IMG/VR virus record: IMGVR_UViG_3300046660_000488
Location: 248,001-312,000 of that record
Reading direction: 5' to 3' (one strand)
Source of the DNA: a virus
DNA: 64,000 nt
Both the position numbers and the translations under genes were made by a program. Below, in pieces: positions 19,815-30,200 of the stretch (position 1 is the first letter of the stretch; each line of letters opens with the position of its first letter). Under the pieces are notes generated by a model. That model saw only the letters and a list, made by a program, of their open reading frames with translations. It made no database searches and was not told the DNA's origin.

Positions 19815-22063
19815 GCATTGATACTGGTGCAAATACGACAGTCACGAGCGCCGCTTTTGACGAATACTTCCCGCATCCTTCCGAAAACCAGTCTTCGCAA
19901 CAGTTCCGCGACAACTTCGCGATCATTCGGTTTGCGATTGAGAACCTTCAGACTGCGGCCTCGCAAGCCAACACCGGCGTGCTGGCTCTGCAATCGACTG
20001 TGCTCTCGAACGGCAAGGTCCAACTTACGACGTCCTTCAGGGATGGTGGCTTCACCCTGCCGGTCGGCTACCCGATCAGCGCCACGGCGGGCATGATCCG
20101 CTACAACGTGGCCGCCAGCGCGCCCGAGTTCTTCGATGGATCGGTCTGGCGGAAGGCTGTCCAGACCAACGCCAACGGTTCGGTGTCGGTCGGTGAAATG
20201 TACGTCACCACGCGCCTGACGCTGGACTACACCCCGACCCAGCCGAAGGACGCAGTTCCGCTCGCCTACATGTCCGGTGCGCTGGCCAACGCCGTGTCGG
20301 CCCAGAACGCCAACAACTCGGCCCAAGCCAACTCCATCGCCGCGACGCAGGCGGACCTGAACGCTGAGAAGATCATCCGCGCGAACGCGGACACGGCGTT
20401 GCAAGGCCAGATCACGGCCGTGCAGAACAATGTCGGCAACGTGGTGTCCAACACGATCACCCTGCAAGCTCAGGTGCAGAACAACGCCAACGCCATCAAC
20501 GACGAAGCCAACGCCCGCATCGCGGCCGACAATGACTTCGCCAACGCCGTGGCAGGCTACAGCAACGCCATCAGCGACATCCAGACCCAAGTCTTTACGC
20601 TGGCCGGAGAAGCCACGCAGGAAGAGACGTGGCGGATCGCCAACGACGCCTTGCTGCAAAGCCAGATCAACGCCGTTGTCCTCTCCGTGCAGGTCGTGTC
20701 GAACGACCTGTCGCTTGAAACGACAAACCGCATTGATGCCGATAGCAACATCACGAACTCGGTGTTGCTGGTTGAGCAGGAAGTCATCGCGGAGACGGGT
20801 TTCCGTATCGCCAATGACGTATTGCTGTCCAACCGCATCGACAGTCTGGACCTGACGACCTCGCACATCTATCGCCAAGACGTCGATCCGCTGATGGTGC
20901 AGGCCAACAACGTCGTCTGGAATTCGGTCACGAGCTACGGGTCCGGCGACACCGTCTATAAGGACGGTCGCGTCTTCACGGCCATTGACCCCAACCTTAA
21001 CAGCGATCCGTGGACCCCCGGCACGACCGATTGGGCCGACGTCACCGACGTCAAGAACGGCGATCTGTGGATCATCGCGCCCGGCGGCGGCAACGTCATC
21101 AAGGTCTACGTCCTCGAACTGGACAACAACGATCCGCCGAACATCATCGGCGCTGGCTGGGAAGACGTGGTCGCTGGCGACCTGTCAAACTACCTGAACA
21201 TCCACACCGGCGGCACGGTCACGGGGCCGGTGACCATCGCCAACACGTCGATCACGTTCGCGAATAGCACCCTGCTGCTCCCCAACACCGACCTGACGGT
21301 TGACGCCGGTCGCTATTTCTTCCTGAACAAGATTCCGAACACCATCGGCGCCGGTGACGGCGGCTTCCTGACGGTTGACCAGAACAATTTCAATTATGCG
21401 GCCATGCTTCCGGCCGTCGCGAACGCGGTGGCCAACTCGATCATCGCAAACGGCTTGGCCAACACGAACGCGCAGTATGAATTCAGCACGCTCCGGATCG
21501 GCACGACCAATGATCCGGCAAACGGTGTCAACGACGACAGCATGGCGCTGGAACCGGCGGCACACCTGTACCTGAACCCCGGTTGGGCAGGCGCCATCGC
21601 GGTCAACGCCAACAACACGATCTCGGACAACCGCGTCCCGAGCCGTGCGAATGCGGCCGTCTATGTGGGCAACGCCACCTACCACACGGTGAAGATCGAA
21701 GCGGCGACCGGCAATATCTACACGGACGGCAACATCACGGCCGCTGGCGATATTTCCGGCCTCTCGGATGAGAGCCTGAAGGAAAACGTCGTGACGCTGG
21801 CCGGTTCGCTGGACAAGGTCATGCAGCTTCGCGGCGTGATCTATAACCGTAAGGACTTGCCGGGCAAGCCGGAGCAGGTCGGCTTCATCGCACAAGAAGT
21901 GCGGCCGATCCTGCCCCAAGTCGTTCACGCTCTGCCGAATGGCATCCTGTCGCTGTCCTATCCGAACATGACCGCGCTACTGGTCGAGGCGGTTAAGGAA
22001 CTCCGCGTAGAGAATGACGCCCTTCGTGCTCAGATTGCCGAAATCCTTCGCCGGTTGGGCTGA
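19811..22063 (+). CDS. Tail fibre with C-terminal S74 intramolecular chaperone
   Basis: 750 residues. A long central helical region (about 145-360) rich in Asn, Ala and Gln heptads (NANNSAQANSIAATQADLNA) should form a trimeric coiled coil. A beta-rich part follows. The C-terminus (about 652-750) is the S74 autoprotease chaperone: SDESLKENVVTLAGSLDKVM, then VGFIAQEVRPILPQVV and LLVEAVKELR. The Ser/Lys pair in SDESLKEN supports self-cleavage after trimer assembly. This protein is a strong candidate for host recognition. Its 3' end overlaps a convergent gene by 87 bases. Confidence 0.88.
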   Translation: MSIDTGANTTVTSAAFDEYFPHPSENQSSQQFRDNFAIIRFAIENLQTAASQANTGVLALQSTVLSNGKVQLTTSFRDGGFTLPVGYPISATAGMIRYNVAASAPEFFDGSVWRKAVQTNANGSVSVGEMYVTTRLTLDYTPTQPKDAVPLAYMSGALANAVSAQNANNSAQANSIAATQADLNAEKIIRANADTALQGQITAVQNNVGNVVSNTITLQAQVQNNANAINDEANARIAADNDFANAVAGYSNAISDIQTQVFTLAGEATQEETWRIANDALLQSQINAVVLSVQVVSNDLSLETTNRIDADSNITNSVLLVEQEVIAETGFRIANDVLLSNRIDSLDLTTSHIYRQDVDPLMVQANNVVWNSVTSYGSGDTVYKDGRVFTAIDPNLNSDPWTPGTTDWADVTDVKNGDLWIIAPGGGNVIKVYVLELDNNDPPNIIGAGWEDVVAGDLSNYLNIHTGGTVTGPVTIANTSITFANSTLLLPNTDLTVDAGRYFFLNKIPNTIGAGDGGFLTVDQNNFNYAAMLPAVANAVANSIIANGLANTNAQYEFSTLRIGTTNDPANGVNDDSMALEPAAHLYLNPGWAGAIAVNANNTISDNRVPSRANAAVYVGNATYHTVKIEAATGNIYTDGNITAAGDISGLSDESLKENVVTLAGSLDKVMQLRGVIYNRKDLPGKPEQVGFIAQEVRPILPQVVHALPNGILSLSYPNMTALLVEAVKELRVENDALRAQIAEILRRLG

Positions 22064-22786
22064 TACAGGCTTCAGGCCGAAGCGGATGCTGTCGATCTTG
22101 GCCTGAGCAAGGTCCATGGCGGCTTCCAAGCGCTGCTGGTGCTTGGCCGCCTCTTCGGGGGTTTCGTCGGGCTCGCCTTCGGCGTCGTAGATCGCAGAGA
22201 GGCGGTTGTAGACTTCTTCGATGGTGAGGCCGTCGTATTGCTCGTCGCCAAGGTTGGGCTCGGGCATTTCGAGGAAGCCCGGTCCGCCCAGCGTGTCGAT
22301 CAGGGGCCGCAGGGCCGCGATCATCACGATATTGAGAGCGTGGCTCCAGTTTGTATGGTCGCGGTCGCCCCGCTCGGTGAGGCCGCCGTTCACGACCTGC
22401 ATGAAGACCTGATAGGCCGCCGCGCGAATCTGCGGAACGCTCCAGCGTTCAATCCTCATCGGGTTGATGGAGACGTGGAACCCCTCGGCGAACCCGAACG
22501 AGATCGCTTGCGGACGGAAATTTTCGTAGCCGGGGAATCGTGTGCTGACCACGGCGTCTTCGAAGAACGTGTTCAGCATGGGCGACGCTTCGCGCAGATC
22601 GTTCAGCGCTCCCAGCGTCTTGGCGATGGCCGCATCTTTTCGTTCATCGCTGATCTCGAAGCCGTCGAAATAGCGGGATGAGCCATCACCTTCGTTCAAG
22701 ACGTGGTTTTCCACAGCATTCCTGATGTCGTCGCGGATGGTTTCGAGTTCGTCCTTCGAGAGAACCGGGGGCTGCTTTTCGGACAT
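21977..22786 (-). CDS. Hypothetical protein, inserted on the opposite strand
   Basis: 269 residues, ATG with AGGAG six bases upstream. The middle part (SINPMRIERWSVPQIRAAAYQVFMQVV, then HTNWSHALNIVMIAALRPLID) recalls the N-terminal part of VWA-linked putative metallopeptidases, but no HExxH is present. Its 3' end overlaps the tail-fibre gene by 87 bases in convergent orientation. It breaks the plus-strand structural block and may be an early or middle gene. The function is unknown. Confidence 0.62.
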   Translation of the reverse strand: MSEKQPPVLSKDELETIRDDIRNAVENHVLNEGDGSSRYFDGFEISDERKDAAIAKTLGALNDLREASPMLNTFFEDAVVSTRFPGYENFRPQAISFGFAEGFHVSINPMRIERWSVPQIRAAAYQVFMQVVNGGLTERGDRDHTNWSHALNIVMIAALRPLIDTLGGPGFLEMPEPNLGDEQYDGLTIEEVYNRLSAIYDAEGEPDETPEEAAKHQQRLEAAMDLAQAKIDSIRFGLKPVSAQPAKDFGNLSTKGVILYAEFLNRLDQ

Positions 22787-22815
22787 GCCGCACTCCTGAA
22801 TGTAAGGCTCCCAGC

Positions 22816-22843
22816 GGTATACCGGCAATTGCATTTCGTCAAC
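22816..22843 (-). promoter_or_regulatory. Candidate promoter of the inserted gene
   Basis: On the minus strand TTGACG (22838-22843) and TATACC (22816-22821) are 16 bases apart, 30 bases before the ATG at 22786. Confidence 0.4.
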
Positions 22844-22880
22844 GACTTTCTGCGCTCGTTAACTCCCGAGTTTACGGCCA

Positions 22881-22888
22881 AATAAATA
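22881..22888 (+). promoter_or_regulatory. Late promoter (AATAAATA)
   Basis: TAAATA ends five bases before the ATG of the gp25-like gene (22894). Confidence 0.65.
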
Positions 22889-22893
22889 GACTT

Positions 22894-23286
22894 ATGGCCG
22901 TAACAGACACCCGAAACCTATTCACGGGGTTCAGCACAGTTGGCACAAAGCTGTCGAAGAACTGGACCTACTATGATGTGGAACTCATCAAGCGAGACTT
23001 GATGAACCACTTCAACACGCGCGTGGGTGAGCGCGTGATGCGGCCGGACTATGGCTGCTTGATCTGGGACTACATGATGGAGCCGCTTACTACGGGCATC
23101 GTGGACCTGATCACCACAGAAGCGATCCGTGTCTGCGAGAGCGACCCCCGCGTCGCCGTCAAAACCGTCAACGTCGTCCAGTTGGGCAATGGCGTCCGGG
23201 TTGAAATGTCTCTGCTCTACGAACCGCTCAACGTCGCCGACACCCTGTTCGTCACGTTCGAAGCCAGCCAAATCACCGGTTACTAA
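22894..23286 (+). CDS. Baseplate wedge protein, gp25-like
   Basis: 130 residues, the size of T4 gp25 (132). The family pattern is clear: LIKRDLMNHFNTRVGERVMR and PDYGCLIWDYMMEP (about 29-65), then LITTEAIRVCESDPRV and a C-terminal strand pair. gp25 is a core wedge protein in contractile tails and contacts the sheath. It has no ribosome site because it follows a late promoter directly. gp6 comes next, as in T4. Confidence 0.92.
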   Translation: MAVTDTRNLFTGFSTVGTKLSKNWTYYDVELIKRDLMNHFNTRVGERVMRPDYGCLIWDYMMEPLTTGIVDLITTEAIRVCESDPRVAVKTVNVVQLGNGVRVEMSLLYEPLNVADTLFVTFEASQITGY

Positions 23287-23295
23287 GGATTAAGT

Positions 23296-26200
23296 ATGTC
23301 TCAGTCACTTCGTCAATCTGAACTATTCGCTGGTGCTGACTGGCAAGTACTGTATCGCGCCTTCACGACGATCAACTTCAATGCGTCCGATCCGCCGACG
23401 ATCAACGCGGCCCTGCGCTCGTACATCCAGCAAAACTACCCGGAGAACATGAACGACTGGACGGAATCGTCCGAGTTCGTGGCCCTGATCGACCTACTGT
23501 CGTGGCTGGCCGGTACGCTGGCGTTCAAGACCGACATCAACGCGCGCGAAGCCTTCCTTGAGACGGCCGAGACGCGAGCGGCGATCCTGCGTCTGGCCCG
23601 CTTCATTTCGTACAACCCGCGCCGCAACCAAGCCGCCCAAGGTCTGGTCAAGCTGGTTGAAGTCTCGACCGACGACGACATCTACGACGGCTTCGGTGTC
23701 AACCTGAACGGCGTGGCCATCAAATGGGACAATCCGGACGACTCCGACTGGTTCGAGCGCTTCACGCTCGTGCTGAACGCCTCGTTCATTTCGACCAACC
23801 TGTTCGGCACGCCGCTGAAGACCGGCACGGTCGCTGACGCCAAGACCCAACTCTATCGCTTCAACAATCGCATGGGTGGGTTCGCGCCGGGCTTCAGCGC
23901 CAAGGCCAGCGGCACGACCATGGATTTCGAAGTCGTCAACGTCGATTTCGACGATGGTGGTGGTTTCTACGAGCGTGATCCGAACGACGAGAACGCCTTC
24001 CACCTGACCTACCGCAACGACGGCAACGGCAATTCCAGCAGCCAGACCGGCTTCTTCATGCTGTTCAAGCAGGGGACGACCCAGCGCCAGACCTACGGTA
24101 TTTCGACGCCGGTGGAGAACCGCGTCATCGACCTGAACACCAACGGCATCAATGACACCGACGTCTGGGTGCAGACGGTCACGGACTCCGGCACGGTCAC
24201 GGCCAACTGGGCGAAGGTCCCGGCGATCTACAACGAGAACATCACCTACAACAACTACGACGCCTCGATCCGCAACATCTTCTCGGTGATCACGCGAGAC
24301 GAAGACGCTATCAGCCTGCGTTTCTCGGACGGTCGCTTCGGCGCCGTGCCGGTCGGCAACATCCGCAGCACCTACCGCGTGTCCAACGGCCTGCAATACC
24401 AGATCAAGCCGAGCGACATCAACCGGGTGAAGCTGACGCTCCCCTATACGAACCGTCGCGGCGTCCCGAAGAACCTGACCCTGACGTTCTCGCTGCAAGA
24501 GTCTGTGTCGAACTCGACGCCGCGCGAAACCGACGACCAGATCAAGGCCCGCGCGCCTTCCGTCTATGCCACGCAGAACCGCATGGTGTCCGGCGAAGAC
24601 TACAACACCTTCCCGCTACAGAGCAACCTTGCTGTGAAGCTGAAGGCGGTCAACCGTGTCTACTCCGGCCATAGCCGTTTCATCGACCTCAACGACCCGA
24701 CCGGTACATATCAAGACCTGAACGTGTTCTCGGACGATGGCATTTTCTTCCGCGAGCCGTACAACCTCTACACTGAAGTGCCGCTGGCGCTGAACGCCTC
24801 TGCTTCGGAACTGATCACCAACTACATTCAGCCGATGCTCCAGCGTCAAGAGGTCAGCGACCAGTCGCGCTTCCTGCTGCTCAACAAGGGCTCGGCCCCG
24901 AATTTGGCGACCACGTGGGTTCGCGCATCGTCGGACAACAGCTTCAGCAGCACCGGATCGTTCACCAATGGCAACCCGTCCACGCCCGATCCGCGCATGA
25001 TCCCCGGCGCCACCCTGCTGATGTCGTCCGGCGGCAAGCAGTTCTGGGCCACCATCGCCTCGGTGACGGGCACGACGACCGATGCCTATGAGCCGTCGTC
25101 GGCGGGTTCGGCAGGTCCGGTCGCTCTGTCGATCAATGCTCCCGATGGCGCGCAGATCGTCGAGATCGTTCCACCGTGGAACGCCTCGCTCGACTCGGCC
25201 GCAACCGTGGCCATCACCGCCAAGATCACGTCGAACCGTTCGTTCACGATCTGGTACGATTACACGACCACCGGCTCGCCGTGGGTGATCACCGACGCCT
25301 CGGCTTTGACCGCTGTCCCGACCGATACCGGCACGCGGACGAAGATCATGGCCGTGGATTACGCGCCGGGCAGTGTCTGGACGATCCAAGCCGCAGGCAT
25401 GCGCTACGTCTTCGAGAGCCTGAAGCAGGTCCAGTGGTACAACGACGGTCGCAAGGCCCAAGACTCCGAAACGGGTCTGGCCAAGCACGATCTGGTCCGT
25501 ATCAAGAAGGTCAATGAAGACCTGACCAACGATTTGGGCCGTGGCCTTGGTCGCGACTATGACCTGAACATCGACCGCATCTATCTGAACCGCGACGGTT
25601 CGGCCAACCCGCGACGCACGACGGTGACGCTGGCCGACAACAACCTGAACGGCTACCAAGATGATCCGGACCTGTTCAGCCGCGTGGCCGACGCCGACAC
25701 CCGCAACACCTACCTGTTCTGGGCGTCCGACACCAACTACGGCTCGACCCCGATCAGCAACGTCACGGTGTTCGAAGCCGAGACCACGCGCATCGCGGCC
25801 AACACCACGCTCGCTCCGGTCGGCACGCTGGCTTTCCAGTTGACGTCCAACACGGTCGCCCGCAACAACTCGTTCTGGATGCAGACCAGCACCGGCTGGC
25901 TGATGCAGCGTCCGTCCACCTACACCTACGGCATCGGCCGTGGCGCGAACATCGCGTCGCGCTGGATCAACGCCAACGCCGTGGTCACCACGCCGGGAAC
26001 GGGTGATTGGACGACGCCGTCCACGCTGGATTTCCAGTGGAAGCATTACGCCGACACCGACCACCGCATCGACCCGTCGCCGACTAACACCCACGACATG
26101 TTCGTGCTGACGTCGGAGTACGACTATCTGACGCGCCTGTGGATCAAGTCCGGCGCCGATCCGTCGCAAATCCCGGCCCCGCCGACCGAACTGGACCTTC

Positions 26201-26640
26201 GTCTGGCCTTCGAGCAATTCGAAGACTACCGGATGTTCTCGGATGGAATGGTGTGGCGCCCGGCCCGGTACAAATTCTTGTTCGGCAACGGCGCGGCAGA
26301 CGAGCTTCGCTCGCAGTTCAAGGTCGTCAAGCTCCCCAACTCGACGCTGTCGGATGGCGAGATCGCGTCACAACTGATCCGCGCCGTCAACGACTATTTC
26401 GATGCGTCGCTCTGGGATTTCGGTGAGACGTTCTACTTCACCGAATTGACGGCCTACATCCACCAGCGTCTGGCGAACGTGATTTCGTCGTGCGTTCTGG
26501 TTCCGCTGAACGCCTCGTCGAATTTCGGCGATGGCTTCGAAGTCCGCAGCCGTTCCGACGAGTTGTTCATTTCGACGGCTCAGGTCGCTGACGTCGTGAT
26601 CATTTCGAGCAACACGTCTTCCAACCTGCGTATCCGATAA
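23296..26640 (+). CDS. Baseplate wedge protein, gp6-like
   Basis: 1114 residues, much longer than T4 gp6 (660). The N-terminus (about 15-130) carries the gp6 pattern: NFNASDPPTINAALRSYIQQ, then FVALIDLLSWLAGTLAFKTD and SYNPRRNQAAQGLVKL. A central baseplate-J-like region has SVYATQNRMVSGEDYNTFPL (about 418-437). The extra length lies in the second half (about 520-900), with beta-rich Thr/Ser-rich sequence that could add outer domains. gp6 dimers form the inner iris of the baseplate. AAGGA lies ahead of the start; it is cotranscribed with gp25. Confidence 0.92.
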   Translation: MSQSLRQSELFAGADWQVLYRAFTTINFNASDPPTINAALRSYIQQNYPENMNDWTESSEFVALIDLLSWLAGTLAFKTDINAREAFLETAETRAAILRLARFISYNPRRNQAAQGLVKLVEVSTDDDIYDGFGVNLNGVAIKWDNPDDSDWFERFTLVLNASFISTNLFGTPLKTGTVADAKTQLYRFNNRMGGFAPGFSAKASGTTMDFEVVNVDFDDGGGFYERDPNDENAFHLTYRNDGNGNSSSQTGFFMLFKQGTTQRQTYGISTPVENRVIDLNTNGINDTDVWVQTVTDSGTVTANWAKVPAIYNENITYNNYDASIRNIFSVITRDEDAISLRFSDGRFGAVPVGNIRSTYRVSNGLQYQIKPSDINRVKLTLPYTNRRGVPKNLTLTFSLQESVSNSTPRETDDQIKARAPSVYATQNRMVSGEDYNTFPLQSNLAVKLKAVNRVYSGHSRFIDLNDPTGTYQDLNVFSDDGIFFREPYNLYTEVPLALNASASELITNYIQPMLQRQEVSDQSRFLLLNKGSAPNLATTWVRASSDNSFSSTGSFTNGNPSTPDPRMIPGATLLMSSGGKQFWATIASVTGTTTDAYEPSSAGSAGPVALSINAPDGAQIVEIVPPWNASLDSAATVAITAKITSNRSFTIWYDYTTTGSPWVITDASALTAVPTDTGTRTKIMAVDYAPGSVWTIQAAGMRYVFESLKQVQWYNDGRKAQDSETGLAKHDLVRIKKVNEDLTNDLGRGLGRDYDLNIDRIYLNRDGSANPRRTTVTLADNNLNGYQDDPDLFSRVADADTRNTYLFWASDTNYGSTPISNVTVFEAETTRIAANTTLAPVGTLAFQLTSNTVARNNSFWMQTSTGWLMQRPSTYTYGIGRGANIASRWINANAVVTTPGTGDWTTPSTLDFQWKHYADTDHRIDPSPTNTHDMFVLTSEYDYLTRLWIKSGADPSQIPAPPTELDLRLAFEQFEDYRMFSDGMVWRPARYKFLFGNGAADELRSQFKVVKLPNSTLSDGEIASQLIRAVNDYFDASLWDFGETFYFTELTAYIHQRLANVISSCVLVPLNASSNFGDGFEVRSRSDELFISTAQVADVVIISSNTSSNLRIR

Positions 26641-26642
26641 GA

Positions 26643-26666
26643 CGGTGGGTTCAGTCGAACCCACCG
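26643..26666. terminator. Hairpin at the end of the gp6-like gene
   Basis: Ten perfect pairs (26643-26652 with 26657-26666) and a 4-base loop between convergent genes; it overlaps the stop of the minus-strand gene. There is no T run, so termination is possible but not certain. Confidence 0.45.
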
Positions 26667-26833
26667 ATCCCATCAAACCAGTTGGTGTCACCGTCGAAAA
26701 GGCAGACGCCCAACCAGCATCCGAGGAAGACGATCAGGGCGAAGGTCAGGCACACGCCCCAGACGCAGTGGAAAAGAGCGAGCCCACCATAGGTGAGCCC
26801 GCCCAGAAACAAGCCGATGAGGAACCCGGCCAT
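26651..26833 (-). CDS. Small membrane protein
   Basis: 60 residues with two membrane spans (about 2-22 MAGFLIGLFLGGLTYGGLAL and 26-48 VWGVCLTFALIVFLGCWLGV) and an acidic tail (DGDTNWFDGIGG). The ATG overlaps the previous stop (ATGA). Small two-span phage proteins may act in lysis control or superinfection exclusion, but nothing specific supports either. Confidence 0.62.
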   Translation of the reverse strand: MAGFLIGLFLGGLTYGGLALFHCVWGVCLTFALIVFLGCWLGVCLFDGDTNWFDGIGGFD

Positions 26834-27144
26834 CAATCGGCTTCCAGCGGAACGCCGGTGACCACCTCGACGGCGGCCTTCAGGCGGATCAGCGGTGGGT
26901 TGGCCATGTGGTTCAGGGCGTTCCACATCGCGGTCGCAGCGTCGATGACTTTCTGCGTGTCGTTGGTTTCCAGCGCGGCGCGCATCTGGTGCGGCGTGAC
27001 CAGTTCAGTGCGGAGCAACATGAAGTTGGCCGCAGCCAGATAACCAGCAGCCCGAAGTTCCGCGACGTGGTCGTCTTGGTGTTCGAATTGCTGCTTTTGA
27101 GCCGCGATGGATTTGGCCCAATTCAGTGCAGTGATTTTAGCCAC
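26833..27144 (-). CDS. Hypothetical protein
   Basis: 103 residues, almost wholly helical (MAKITALNWAKSIAAQKQQF, then VAELRAAGYLAAANFMLLRT). No family recognised. It is the first gene of a two-gene minus-strand insert between gp6 and the giant tail gene, with its own sigma-70-type promoter, so it is likely expressed before the late genes around it. Confidence 0.62.
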   Translation of the reverse strand: MAKITALNWAKSIAAQKQQFEHQDDHVAELRAAGYLAAANFMLLRTELVTPHQMRAALETNDTQKVIDAATAMWNALNHMANPPLIRLKAAVEVVTGVPLEAD

Positions 27145-27170
27145 TCGTCTTCTCCTCTGTTGCTGGCAAC

Positions 27171-27199
27171 AGAATAATTGGGAAACCAGACCGTGTCAA
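27171..27199 (-). promoter_or_regulatory. Sigma-70-type promoter of the two-gene insert
   Basis: On the minus strand TTGACA (27194-27199), a 17-base spacer and TATTCT (27171-27176), about 27 bases before the ATG at 27144. It is the best consensus promoter in the window. Confidence 0.7.
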
Positions 27200-27235
27200 T
27201 CCCCCTCGGCTAAATATACGGCGTTAATGGGGTAG

Positions 27236-27241
27236 TAAATA
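27236..27241 (+). promoter_or_regulatory. Late promoter (TAAATA)
   Basis: TAAATA ends five bases before the ATG at 27247 (CAGGC between). A second CTAAATA lies 26 bases upstream (27210-27216) and may add another start. Confidence 0.65.
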
Positions 27242-27246
27242 CAGGC

Positions 27247-30200
27247 ATGGCTACTAGCGATTACAAGCGTCGTTTGATCAACCAGCTTCCGGCTGTGTTG
27301 CAGACGGACGTCCTCAAGAATTTCTTTGCGACGGCAATTGACCCCCTGTTCCAGCCGGGCTCTTCGGAACCCATCAGCGGATACATCGGCCAGAAGCCTG
27401 CGTATTACGATCCCGCCAAGGACTTCTATATTGAAGAGCCTACGGCGGCCCGTGCCGCTTACCAGCTTGAGCCTGCCATGGTCTCGCTGGACAATACAAG
27501 CGCGGTTGCACATAGCCTGTGCTACGACGATCTGATCAACTATCTGCAATCGCAAGGCTCGATTGTCAGCAACCACAGCCGCCTGTTCGAAGGCGAATAC
27601 TACTCGTGGGCGCCGCCTGTTGACCTCGACAAGCTCAACAACCCCTTCCAATATTACTGGTTGGGATCGCTCACGGACGAAGAAGCCGACCGGGTGACCA
27701 TGAACCTGCGCGCCGAACGCGCGGTCTACACCTACGACGGCAATTCCTCGGCGACCTACAAGCTTCCCGACGTGTTCGACATCACCTTCCCGACCACCGT
27801 GGAAAGCCACGTCGTTCTGGTCAATGGCGAAGCTGTGGCCGCCAACTTCGACTCGGCTGGCTACGCCACGATCCAGACCGGCGACCTACAACTTGGCGAC
27901 GTCATCGAGACGATCCGCTATGGCGATCTGACCAAGGTCATCAACGGCCGCGCCTCGCTGGCGCTGTACTCGCTGATCGCATGGGTCTCGACCATGCCGA
28001 CCATGGTCAATGACATCTACACCGCCAACGTTCCGCGTCAGTACGCCGTGGGCGAACTGGTCTATGTCGGCGACCGGCAGGGTAACGGCACGGCCTATCG
28101 CTGTGTGCGCGCGCACGCGGCTGGCCCGACGTTCAACGAGAATTTCTGGACCAAGGCCAACGAGGCAATCAACGCAACGTCGGGAACGCATGCTCGCCTG
28201 ATCGACGGCATCGGCACGTCGAAGGAAACCGCGCGCGGCGTCTTCTTCGACGGCGTCGGAACCTCCATCGAACTGACCCCGGACTATTCCAACAATCCCG
28301 GCGGCGCGGTCGCCCATTACGTCGTGATCGACCGGCGCTCGAACGAAAAGAGCCCGTGGACCCGTCGCAACCTCTGGGTCCACAAGTCTTCGTTTGAATG
28401 GTCTGGCTTCGACATGACGGCGCGCAAGGCCGCGCGTCCGATCATCGAATTCCTACCCAACCTCGAACTGTTCAACTACGGTTCGCGCCGTTTGACCGAC
28501 GTCCAAGGTTTGCTGACCAGCGAGCAGGCGACCATCGCCGACAACTTCGACATCTATCCGTGGGACGACAACGTCTGGGACGAAGAGAAGGTCAACCTGT
28601 CTCGCATCAACGGCAAGTTCCTCGGCCGCCTGAGCGATCCTCGCTACGGCATCGCCGATGAAGTCGCGGACGACGCGGTGGTCGGATCGGTTGTCGTGGA
28701 CAACGGCTACGTTCTGCAACCGCAGGACCGCCTGTTCGTCATGCAGACGTCTTCGCCGGAACCTGAACTGAACAACCTGATCTATGAAGCCGTGTCCAAC
28801 ACCGACACGCCGCTTCCGTCCGGCGCCACCGTGGACGTCGTCGAACTGGTCATGGCCGGTGAGCCGCGCATCGGCGACATCGTTCGCCTGTCACCCGGTA
28901 AGGGCGTGAACCTGACGCCGGAGCAACGCGCTCTGCAAGAGAGCGTGTTCGCCGACCAAATCGAATACTGGTACAACGGCATCGCATGGGTGCGCGCCAA
29001 CACGGGCGAAACCCCGCCGCTGTTCATGCTGTACGACGCTGACCAGAACGCGCTGTCGGACGGAAACGTCTACAACAACAGCGACTTCGCTGGTTCGGAA
29101 CTGTTCTCCTACAAGGTCGGCACTGGCACGGATGACGCCTACCTTGGCTTCCCGCTCGTGTACAACGAATACGGCCAGCCGATCTTCGAAGTCGATCCCA
29201 TCGTCAACCGCGTCACCTACACTGGCGGCGAGGTCAGCGGCTACTATTACTACCGTTTCGTGGACACGGACAGCTACTCCAATAGCTGGTTCCCGGTCGA
29301 GAAATCGAGCAGCCAAGAACTGGTTGACGGCGTCTACCAAATCCCGTTGAACCTGCAAGCCAACCCCGGCAATTTCGAGGTGGCGACGATCTCGCGCAAC
29401 CAGTGGTTCGACCACTTCAGCGAGGTCATGAAGGAACAAGTCGGGTTCATCGGCGATCCTTACACCACCAACAACTGGCGTGACACGGCCAAGGAATTGG
29501 GCCACGGCAACAAGATTCTCCAGCACCGCGCACCGCTGCTGAAGACGATGCTGCTTGCCTCGGACTCCAAGTTCGACCTGCCGTCTTCGATCCGTTACGC
29601 CGAGCAGGAATACGTCCGCTTCCGCAACCGTTTCGTCCAGACGATCCTCGAACTCCAGACCAACGGAACGCTGACGGAGAACGACCCGGTCTCCACGTGG
29701 GTTGATCAGGTTCTGGCCCAACTGCGTCTGAGCAAGACAACCGATTTCCCGTTCGCTCTGAACATGATGGCTGGCGGCCAGTACTTCATCCCGCCGACGC
29801 CGACCTATCTCGGTGTGTGGTCGGCAACCAAGCCGCGCATGGAACTCGACACCACGCTCTCGACCCCGAAGCTGAAAATTCGCGGACACGATGGCTCGCT
29901 CGTCGATGGTCTTGGCGACATCACCACGCCCAACTTCGGCAACTTCATCGACGCCATTCGTCTGTCGTTCGAGAAGCGCATCTACGACAACCTCCCGGCT
30001 GCTTTCAAGACTGAAGCAGAGCCGGTGTTCGACCTTGAGCACGAGGTTGGCGGCAAGTACTATGAGGGCGATTATTCGGTTGATGAGATCAACGCCATCC
30101 TCGAACCGTCGTTCGAGCGTTGGGCTCAGGTCAACCGCGTCGATTATCGCCTGAACGTCGGCTTCGTCAACGACGCCCCGTTCACGTGGAATTACTCGAC

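Noticed and set aside
21977-22786. VWA-linked metallopeptidase
   Set aside because: General resemblance only; the HExxH metal site is missing.
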